Assembly (NCBI GenBank): GCA_025667525.1
Contig: CM046882.1
Span: 528,142,618-528,206,617 of the forward strand
Length of the DNA stretch: 64,000 nucleotides
Direction of reading: 5' to 3'
Origin: Glebionis coronaria
Lineage: Eukaryota > Streptophyta > Magnoliopsida > Asterales > Asteraceae
Shown here: positions 55,287 through 64,000 of the stretch, in pieces
Numbering within the stretch: position 1 is the first letter of the stretch
How the letters are laid out: each line of letters opens with the position of its first letter
Translations under genes and position numbers: made by a program
Notes under the pieces: model-generated
What the model was told of the DNA's origin: nothing
The model's database searches: none
Seen by the model: the letters and a program-made list of their open reading frames with translations, nothing else

Positions 55287-57546
55287 ATCTCCCCCTAAGG
55301 GAGGTCACTCCACGTTACAAAGTTCTAAACCTAGCATACTATACTAAGTCTTCGTTCTTTAGCTCGTAGTCTTTTCTTCTTTTCTTTCTTTTGTTGTGAA
55401 TATGTTGGTTTGATCTTTTTGGCTTTGGCTTGAGAGCATTGTTCTTTTGGCCTTTCACGTGCGATCTTTTGCCTTCTTGTGAATTTTGCCTCCTCGTGAC
55501 TCCATGTTCCACACACTTATCTCTTTTTGTTGAATTCTCGAAAGTTTCAGAGTTTGGTACAGCGGAAGACTTTATCTTGTACTTTCTTGAATTTTTGCTA
55601 AACTTTGATGCAGAAAAACATAAGCATGTGGGAACGACTTCTACAGGTACACCGCAACACCACCGTCTTCACTGGTACACAGCAACGCCACCGTCATCAA
55701 CAGGTACACAGCAACGCCACCGTCTTTAACAGGTACACAGCAACGACACGAATAAAATGGCTTTGAACATTTTATTCTAATTCGGTAGCATTTTACCTCC
55801 GGTCGGTGAAGACCGTTGGACGATATTCGATATCGTACCCGTGACGGATAGTTTCAATTAAGTAACTTCCTGACAGGATTTCGCGGGTAAACCCGTTCTC
55901 TTTGTTCGACCGTCCAAAGCTGACTGCGAACATAAAGAGTGAATCACTTGGATAAATTATCCTTGTGATTTGAAGCCGTCAATTCATGGAACATGGAACA
56001 AGTGAATTTCAATTAAGATTTTCACCATCATTGCTTTCCAGTTGTCACGAGCTCAATTCATAAAGAATCTTGCACGTCACCTACCAAGTGCTGTTTGATG
56101 TTAACACTAGAAGGATTTCCACTCGTCACTGTGATCCATTAAGAGTCACTCTGAGTGTTCTGGCAAGATCATATGATAATGCGAAGAGGCCTGGAACGAG
56201 TTTAAGTTCAATTAAGAATTAAACCACTGTTTCTTTCCAGTTTTTCACAAGATTGGTTCTAAAAGAACCGCACGTGTAACCAACCATGAGCTTGTTTGAT
56301 ATTGGCTCAAGCAGGATTTCCATCTTCATTGTAATATTTACGTATTACTCGGATGTTCTGGTAATATTACAGAAATATTGCGTAGGACTCATGAAAATCT
56401 CTTACTTTTCACAGTGTGTGAGAAAGCAAGGAATAAATGGAAAGTGTCCTAATGAGACTTTTGATGATCTCTTGGCTCTAGACTCGATTGTGCGTTTTGA
56501 TTTAGTGAGCGATGGCTGGAGAGGAGTGCCACCTTTTCAATACCAGTCTATTCGGAGTGAATAAACCAATAGATAACGTGTTGATCTCCGTGTGATTAAA
56601 ACAAATACCTTTTGAGAGATATTTGAGTTAGCTGGGAAGGGTTGTGCATTGCATCACTGGGTCCATGATGTCTTTCTTCAATACCGAGAATCATTAGCAA
56701 AAATGACCCCAATAGCATATGTATTGACCCGGTTTCTGCCTAAAGTTGTAAGGAGGGCTTCTTTCTTTACACCCTTTATCTTTACAATTCTTTTTCATTC
56801 TTCAACCCCTTCAATGCTTACCAATACGTCATCACTAGCACCTTGTTGTGATTGTTCCAGTGCTAGCTTAAGTACTTGGTCGGCATTCAGCTACGTTCAC
56901 ATTCTTTCTCCATCTTTCCTAGGACTTCTAATTCTATCTAGGGAATTGTCCTTGGGAAGATTCCATCGGCTCTGATGAATCATTGGACTAAACCTATTCC
57001 TACCACCCTTTTGTCACCACATCGTCGTGAATTAAGCGTGTTTTGGGAAGGAATTGCCACCATGAAAAATCATTGAAAATCACTTAAGGTACTTGTGATA
57101 TTGAAATCAAAAGTTTTGTACCTTAGGTTTTTTGTTCATCAAAAACGCTCCCCCTTAACACGTGCTTTACACATATTAAGTTGGATAATCGTTAAGTCTT
57201 TTTCATCTTTTAGCCAAGTATCATTTAAATCTCCTTAATCCCATTTTCTCCCCTTATCCAAAATGTTAACCATTAATATTTGGGATATTGAATGGATTAA
57301 CCGGTCTTTGGGTAAAATTGAAATCGATGTTTGGCCATAGAACATGTTCATGCTCCCCCTTAAGTTAATAAGGGATAGTTGTAGTGCTTTAGTATGATAT
57401 ATTTTGAAAGATTTAGAATCTCGTGAGAAATTCTTGAAAAATTATCATACCTTAACACTACATCAAGCCATTAAAGCACAATATTCACAAATGTACATAT
57501 TCACAATTGAAAACCAATATAAAGTGGACCTGAAATGTACGAACCA
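55287..57546 (-). other. 3' tail of element B
   Basis: Starts with the polypurine tract (in sense TTAGGGGGAGAT, 55287-55298). It matches the tail of element A, including the minisatellite (about 55640-55745), the diverged 200-bp duplication (about 55985-56400) and the purine tracts at 57148-57158 and 57353-57362. The 108-codon antisense frame is at 56649-56975. No gene is supported. Confidence 0.65.
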
Positions 57547-59304
57547 TTAGATGGATCGTTGCAGTAGCTTGTGGTGCACTCCATATGGTCTTCCACCAAC
57601 GAATCTTTCTAAGCTCCTCATCAATCTACGTTCACGGAGCTTTTGATCAATCTTCTTGATCACATACTTCGCCATCTGCCGATAACCCGGATGCCAATCC
57701 TCCGTCATCTCTGGCAAAGTCCCACCCGAGTTAAGATGCTCCAACTTTCCTCTGACTTGTAGAAGAGTCCCATCACTGTACTTATAAAGCTCACCCACCC
57801 TCATAAACTTCATTAAACCTCGACTATTCAAGTAGAAAATGCCGCAATTCGGGACAGAAATGCCGGTATAAGGACATCTATCTACATGTTGAGGTAGAAC
57901 TTGATTCACTGGACGGGTTAAGTTGAGCTTCCTTTGGTAGCTTTCGACTCCCAACTGAAGATCTTCAACTCGATTCTTGATAACAACTCTTCGTGTGAAC
58001 ATACGAAGTGCTGTATTCAAGGCAATGAGGTCTTCACGAGGAATATGTGTGAGTTGATCACGAGTCATCAGAAGCAACATATCTTTAATATCCTCAAGAC
58101 GAATGATAGAAAAATCTCCCTGCTGGATTTTGTATTCTCTGTCATCCTCCCTTTTCAAGCGAATCTCCGTCACATGATAATAGCCATTCTTGGCTTCAGT
58201 TTTCAACCCTAAGATGCTGGAGATGCGGATATCGGATCTAACGTTGCTTCCAGAATTGACTAGGCAGCAACCCCTGTACGCCCTTCGGACTCGTTCGTCC
58301 CAATGAGATGCACCTATAACAGCATACATATCATAATTACGAGTTACCCTTGGGACCCAGAGTCTGTTTACCTTTTCCTCGATCCAGGGTATTGTCCCCC
58401 AGTTGGCAGCTTTCAGCAAGGTCAAGGAGGTTGCGTACTTTGAAGAACCCTTCAGAAGATACTCAAGATCATAGGTGACGAAGAAGTCGAGAGCTATCTG
58501 ATTATCTTGAGTGGGATCAAGTGGAGGTGGAGCTCTTTCTGATTCATGAAGACCTGGCCGTTGAACGGTATTCAGAGCCTTCAGGATCTCATCGGCATAA
58601 TACTCGAACTCCATTCGAGTTAACCGGGTTTTGGCGCGAAGTCTCTTATCCTTCAGCGCTTTCTTCACCAAAGATGGAGTAACCGAAGTCTTATACTCAT
58701 GAGCAAGAAATTCACATAAGTCAATCGGACTGCGGATACGGAGATACAAAACATCTTTGTCAGCGTCTGTGATCGGATCATATTGCGCTGCTGCCGTGAT
58801 CCAAGCCTGTAGCGGTGCAGTCTCGTCAATCTCCAACGTGTCTGCCCAGTCTCGTGTGCTTGGTTCAGGAACCGTAGATTGTTGTGCTTGTCGTAGAGGA
58901 GTAGAAACGCGAACATCTGCTGGTTCTGATTCAGGCATTTCGGCAGTGTCGTGAACGGGTGAGTGTTGTGCAGCTTCAGGTTCAGTTACCGATTCTGCAA
59001 TCACAGGAGCAACAACAACAGAACTAATGGGGTTAGTGGTAATAGGTAAAGATACAGCAATAGAGGTACCAGGAATCGATGACGCTGTAGTAGCATTCAC
59101 ATCGTGGCGCCACTTAGATCGTCTTGATTCCGATGATGTTGATTTGTCCTTCTGTGCTGCATCTTTCTTGGACTTGGTTCCAGACTTAGCAGCTTTCTTG
59201 GAACTGGTAACCTTATCTCCCTCTTTAGGCTGTTCACCCCCATCATCATCCTCATTGTTATCCCCGTTGCTCCCCCTTGCACTCTCCTCATTACCATCAC
59301 CACC

Positions 59305-59335
<31 letters not shown>

Positions 59336-61500
59336 TCCTCATCCTCATCATCATCACCATTATCGTCATCTTCATCATCCTTTTCTTCTTCTTCTTCTTC
59401 TCCACCTTCATCTTCACCAGTACCCTCGTCTTCTTCACTATCTTCCCTTTCCTCCTCAGGTAGAATGTGGTAGGGTACCACACTTCCAAATGTTTTGAAT
59501 AACCTATCATCCTCCATGATAGCATCATTCAGGGATTTGTAAAGAGCCCGTTGAATCCTAGACATATCAAACGATCCAAGTTCCACCATACAAGCTTTGA
59601 GGATCTTCTTTAATTCAAAATCCGTTAACTCATAAGCAATTTTGTAGGCGGATTCTGAAGGATTGGATGACTTGATCATCAAGTTATCAGCTGCTAGTGT
59701 CTTCAACTCATCACGCAGTTTAGGCATAATGGATTCAACAGATTCCTTCACTCTTTCTTCAACGGAAGCTTCAAGTGCTTCTTTCTGCTCCTTGTATTTA
59801 TCCCTCATCGCTTGAAGTCTGGGGATACGTGCAGCATGCTTATCAGCCTCAGCCTGCTTAACCCGAGCTAGTTCTTCTGCATGAGCTTTTCGCGTCAATT
59901 CCATATCTGCAGCGAACTTAGCAAGCATCTCCTCTTGGGATTTCCTAGATGCTTCTTCACTTTGAACTCGTCTATGTAGCTCTTGGCGAAGTTCATCCAT
60001 TTCTCTCTTGTGATTATCCGTATGTTTATCCAACATTTCGGCCATCACCAATGCAGCCATTGTAGATGTTGCAGAGCTGCTCTGGGTTGATGGAAGAGGC
60101 TCGGTTGTTACTACGGTACTAAGGATGGGAGTTATTGGTGGTGGAAGGAATGGTGTTGACGCCGGTCTGGTTGGTAAGGGTTGGATTGGTGGAGGTTGAG
60201 TTGCTAAAGGTTGAGTAGACACCATGATAGTAGGAGCACCGGACTCCTTTTCAACACTTGCTGAAATAGGGATTGATGGCTCCTTCGAAGTGGAATACCG
60301 TTCAGGTGACCCAAACTCATCAGTATCATCTGGTTCCTCGTACTCTTCTTCAACATTTACCCTTGCACCTGAACCACTACCGCCAGTATCTTTCCTACTC
60401 CTTTGAATTGCTATCTTCATCATTTGTCTCTCTGCTTTGTCAAGAGTAGGATCAACAACATCTTCTTCGTCACGTAGACGTAACTCATCAGCCTTACCCT
60501 TTCCCTTCTTAACCTCCGTCTTTTTCTTCTTGGTTTCGGGTTCAGGTAAAGCAGTTGGTTGCTTGCGTTTACCTTTACTCTTCACTGTAGTAGACGAATC
60601 TTCTCCAGTCTGAAGGTTTGCTTTCAGCTTCTTGATTTCTAGCAGCAGTAGCTTGTAATCAGCAGAACCTTTGATTTTATCCGTCAGAAGATAATCAGGA
60701 ATAGGACCAGGAATCACACCACCAGAAGGTCCTTCATGCCTTAGATCCACAGTATCATCAGCTTCTTCAGTGTGATAACGACTTGCTGCACGCCTATCAA
60801 TAGTAGCATCATTTTTCATAAAATAATTAATGATAAGCTTGATAAACCGAGGATAAGGAAAGAAATTAGTCTTCAGCTTCTTGTTATGGAAGAGTTGAAA
60901 GGTGAATTCTTCCCATATCAACAATGCATAATCTGCATTTGCAGCTTTGTACATGCCATAGAAGAGGTTCATAATCGGACTGCGCAAAGCATCATGCCCA
61001 CTTGTTTTTGGTGTAAGACATCTACTAAGAATACCTAACAATGCTCTCCAAGGTTGTCCTACTTTAGCAGTGGTAAACTCAGACGCAACTCGTATTTCAG
61101 GACATCCAATTGCGTCAAATAACTCCATGAGTTCATCTTTAGTAGGATCCCTCGAAAATGACATGCCTTTGGGAGTATCCCGTATACCAAAAATCTTACG
61201 GAAGTCTGAAACTGTGAGCGTCTGCTGCTTGTTGTCGATGGTGAAGGTGATCTTGTTTGAAGTGATTTCCTTGGTAGCCCAAAACTCATACATATAATCA
61301 TAAGGCACCGAGGCACTACTCCTTAAAGCATTCTTAAAATGGGATTGATCAAGGATTGCTATGGCTACTTTAAATCCATGGTGAGTGGATTTTGAAACTT
61401 GCTTCAGCCGGTAATTGTTTGGTATGAACTTGAGGGTTCGTGCTTTAGCAATAGCGGCTTCTCTAGAGTCTTGGATTGCTTGTACTGTTGGATTAGTCAT
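57547..61500 (-). CDS. extra ORF (ORF2) of element B, 1,317 codons, unbroken, function unknown
   Basis: The same protein as ORF2 of element A, here without the premature stop; the codon replaced by TAA in A reads CGC (Arg). Domains: N-terminal globular region (1-250), Lys-rich NLS-like stretch with KKKK (~306-340), Pro/Thr/Ser linker, Arg/Glu-rich coiled coil (~490-600), long Asp/Glu run (~680-755), and conserved C-terminal domain (~890-1317). No signal peptide, membrane segment, CCHC knuckle or catalytic motif is seen. ATG at 61500 lies 5 bases after the putative splice acceptor. Being open for almost 4 kb after clear divergence from copy A argues for recent selection on the family, though one copy cannot prove it. 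Its product might act in the nucleus, but that is a guess. Confidence 0.85.
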
Positions 61501-62210
61501 TGTATCTGCTTAAGATAAGACATGAAAGGTTGATGCACAAAACATATAGATATATATCATTCTTACTTCTAAGCATAACACATTTCATAACATAATACAA
61601 CAAGTACATATAACATGCAATCAATATTAATCAAACAACTCTTCATCCGGAACTTTCCTTCATTCGGAATTTCTTCATTCGGAACATTCCTTCACTCGGA
61701 ACTTCCTTCATTCGGAAGTTCTTCATTCGGAACTTCCTTCATTCGGAAGTTCTTCATTCAGAACTTCCTTCATTCGGAAGTTCTTCATTCGGAACTTCTT
61801 CATTCGGAAGTCCTTCATTCGGAACTTCTTCATTCGGAACATTCCTTCATTTGGAACTTCCTTCATTCGGAAGTTCTTCATTCGGAACTTCCTTCATTCG
61901 GAAGTTCTTCATTCGGAACTTTCTCATTCGGAAGTTTTTTCAGAAAACATCCTTCATTCGGAAGTTTATATCCTTGTTCATCCGGAACTTTTCAAACGAA
62001 GCTATGATGATTAATTCTAAGCGCGTTTGTGAGATTTAAAGCAATCTAAGGCAACACCACATCATCTAAGGCTATTCCGCATAAAAGCCACCACAAATCC
62101 TAATCAATTACTGCTTAATAAGACACAAACCCTAATTTGGACTTAATATTAATTAAACGAGTCGTTTACCAGGAGATAGTGATGAATTAGACGAATTTAA
62201 ATCAAGGAAT
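61501..62210 (-). other. candidate leader intron of ORF2 in element B
   Basis: In sense, a donor (AATAAG|GTAATA) lies near 62210 and an acceptor (TTAAGCAG|ATACA) near 61506, the same sites as in element A. They bracket the repeat array. Splicing is predicted, not shown. Confidence 0.45.
61640..61990 (-). repeat. TTCCG-core tandem array before ORF2 of element B
   Basis: Units of GAAGTTCCGAATGAA and GAACTTCCGAATGAAG (in sense) repeat over some 350 bases. Compared with element A the units are mostly of the TTCCGAATGAA type, so the array has turned over or changed since the copies split. Plus-strand frames through it (FGTSFIRKF-type) are artefacts. Confidence 0.88.
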
Positions 62211-62214
62211 GATG

Positions 62215-63306
62215 ATTATTACCTTATTAATCGAATGAGCGGAACGGATTGATTAAACCCGAATGTTGTGAGCTTGTGTGTGTGTATTTTAATGGCGGCA
62301 AGATAAGGGAATAGAGATAAACAGTGAATGAAACGAAAAGGGGCGGGGGGTTTGCTTTGACCTAGGTCAAAAGTTGTTTAACTTTCTCACATTGTCATTT
62401 TTTAACCCTACATTTTTACTCCTTTTTCCTTTTTGATTTAAAACTTTTAATTTCTTTTCTTGACCATTGTTAAACTTAGCCACTATTATCGTTCACACAA
62501 CTTAGCAATCGCAACCTATTTGCAAATCTCCAAAATCTAACGCAATTCCTATCACATTGAACGAGCCCAAGTCGTTTTCTAAAGCAATACCACTCATTTA
62601 CCATGTAGCCATTAATTTTCCCCAATCACTTTTGAAAGATCGATTTAATGACGAAGATGATTTAATATTTTCTCCCCCTTAAACGATGACCCGTTTTCTA
62701 TTTAAAGAGCTGTAGTCATTGTTTAAGGAGTCAAATATTGATGAAAGCATTTCCAATTTGTATCTTGAAAAAGTTTGATTCGAGGTGACAATAAGATTTC
62801 TCTTATTTTAACAAATTAATGCACTGAGACGTACATAAATTCGTGTTAGACCAAGTTGTAAAGTAAACTTGATCCCTTTGCATGATTTGGCTTGTAAATC
62901 ATGCCCGAGAAAATTAATTCCCGTTCTGAGCCAACGTTTTCCAAGGAAATACGTGACTTTAATATGAAAACCGGGTTGCAGTCTGAAATAACAACAAGCC
63001 ATAATGGGCATGTTTTAAAAATGTACAACTTTTATACGGACTCTATTTATGGCACCGTGTCAATATTGATCGACATTTCTAAGGCCGTAAATATTACCGT
63101 ACTAAAAGACATGCCCGATTTAAAAACGAACGAAAAATATTTTTGGTTTTTCTTGATATTATAATTTTTATGGTTTTTCTAGGTTTTATATTTTTTTTTT
63201 ATGATTTTTGTTGGTTTTATATTTTTGTATTTTCTTTTTGTGGTTTATATATTTACGATAATATACATGATCACGAACAAAGGATACTCTGAATAGTTTA
63301 CCACGA
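62215..63306 (-). other. post-pol spacer of element B
   Basis: Non-coding. It matches 19387-20489 of element A on the other strand, with the purine tract (ctcccccttaa on the plus strand, about 62672-62682), the C/G-rich run near 62341 and the A/T-rich repeated tract near 63135-63250. Confidence 0.6.
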
Positions 63307-64000
63307 CTATTCAGCTGATTCTTCTGCCAACTCTTTGAGAGTCGCTGGAGTGAATGATTTCATACCAAGCTTGTCGATCAAAAACTCGATTCGTCCTCGA
63401 TCTAAGTCTTTGGTGAACATGTCCGCCAGCTGGTACTCAGTAGTGACAAAATACAGCTCGATCACTCCGTTCTCCACCTGCTCTTTAATGAAATGGTAGC
63501 GAATGTCTATGTGCTTGGCCCGGGAGTGTTGAACATAGTTGCAGCAAAGGGCAATGGCGCTCTTGTTGTCACAATACATCGGGATTTTGTTGAATCCCAA
63601 ACCGTAGTCAGTTAATTGTGATCTCATCCAAAGGACTTGAGCACAACAACCGGACATGGCGATGTATTCAGCCTCCGTGCTTGATATTGCAGCGCTTTTC
63701 TGCCTTTTTGAAGACCAACTGATCAATCTATCTCCAAGGAGTTGCACAGATCCAGAAGTGCTACGCCTCGTGTCTTGACATCCAGCATGATCGGCATCTG
63801 CGTATGATATTAAAGCAATAGAGGAATCTTTTGGATACCATAGACCACGATGAAGTGTTCCTTTTAGATACCGAAAGATCCTTTTCACAACATGTAGGTG
63901 CTTTTCGGTAGGCCGAGCCTGATACCGGGCACACATGCATACAGCAAATTGCAAATCAGGCCTGCTAGCAGTCAGATACAGAAGGGTGCTGATCATCCCA
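63307..64000 (-). CDS. copia pol of element B, C-terminal part (RT end and RNase H), cut by the window edge
   Basis: About 230 codons at the end of pol. RNase H motifs DADHAG, STEAEYI, CDNKSA and the C-terminal [10 protein letters not shown] are present and open to the stop at 63307-63309. The sequence is nearly identical to residues ~925-1155 of pol in element A. The upstream part, including YVDD, lies outside the window, so whether B has a working pol cannot be judged. Confidence 0.9.
   Translation of the reverse strand, partial: GMISTLLYLTASRPDLQFAVCMCARYQARPTEKHLHVVKRIFRYLKGTLHRGLWYPKDSSIALISYADADHAGCQDTRRSTSGSVQLLGDRLISWSSKRQKSAAISSTEAEYIAMSGCCAQVLWMRSQLTDYGLGFNKIPMYCDNKSAIALCCNYVQHSRAKHIDIRYHFIKEQVENGVIELYFVTTEYQLADMFTKDLDRGRIEFLIDKLGMKSFTPATLKELAEESAE

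Larger units (their letters stand above)
54957..64000 (-). mobile_element. giant copia element B, 3' half, same family as A
   Basis: Read on the minus strand it gives, from 64000 down: the end of pol, a spacer, the repeat array, the extra ORF, the tail, the polypurine tract and the 3' LTR. Every landmark matches element A in order and distance (pol stop to LTR outer end 8.35 kb versus 8.43 kb). Gag, most of pol and the 5' LTR are outside the window. The candidate target duplication is tgctt (54952-54956), not checkable here. It is inserted in gypsy element D. Confidence 0.92.

Noticed and set aside
59277..59498. His-rich and Ser-rich plus-strand frames opposite the acidic run of ORF2 (59027-59498)
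   Set aside because: They are the antisense of the Asp/Glu codon run (GAT/GAG repeats) and carry no independent signal.

Overview
The window looks like intergenic DNA from a large, repeat-rich eudicot nuclear genome. An Asteraceae plant (Tanacetum, Artemisia or lettuce type) is my best guess, because the copia gag/pol proteins and the extra ORF remind me of proteins common in that family; this is inference from memory and no search was run. Nothing bacterial or viral is present: no operons, no CRISPR array and no confident tRNA or rRNA gene. Most of the 64 kb is LTR retrotransposons. One intact-looking host gene is visible, at 47394-48674 on the minus strand. It encodes a secreted pepsin-fold protein of the 7S-globulin / xylanase-inhibitor type that lacks catalytic residues.

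Layout. (1) 1-4854, minus strand: the 5' part of a decayed copia element (C), with LTR, primer site, a leader made of degenerate short repeats, and a gag frame with several nonsense codons. (2) 4855-10033: AT-rich intergenic DNA with a Helitron-like hairpin, two MITE-like elements and a receptor-kinase fragment. (3) 10039-27820, plus strand: a complete, young, 17.8-kb copia element (A). Its 328-bp LTRs differ at 2 positions and it is flanked by the duplication tttac. It carries gag, pol, and a further ~1,319-codon ORF downstream of pol that is unlike env. (4) 27905-46934, minus strand: a tandem copia array with four LTRs and three internal regions at a period of about 6,025 bp, flanked by only one target duplication (ttttc). 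(5) 46935-54956: host DNA with the pepsin-fold gene, a cluster of eleven TGA(C/G)TCA sites, a LINE remnant, a SINE-like head and a gypsy-type LTR. (6) 54957-64000, minus strand: a second copy (B) of the giant copia family, inserted in the gypsy element, with its extra ORF fully open (1,317 codons).

How the parts relate. Copies A and B lie in opposite orientation, so about 8.4 kb of the window forms a long inverted repeat. In both copies the extra ORF is preceded by a candidate 5'-leader intron (GT...AG) that contains an array of TTCCG-core repeats. A related array lies in the 5' leader in front of gag, and a similar one lies in the leader of element C. These shared leader arrays, the large non-env ORF, and the multi-unit array with a single duplication are the most unusual signals here. 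All three units of the array carry gag-pol reading frames broken by different mutations, and two units share one frameshift, which suggests the array grew by duplication.
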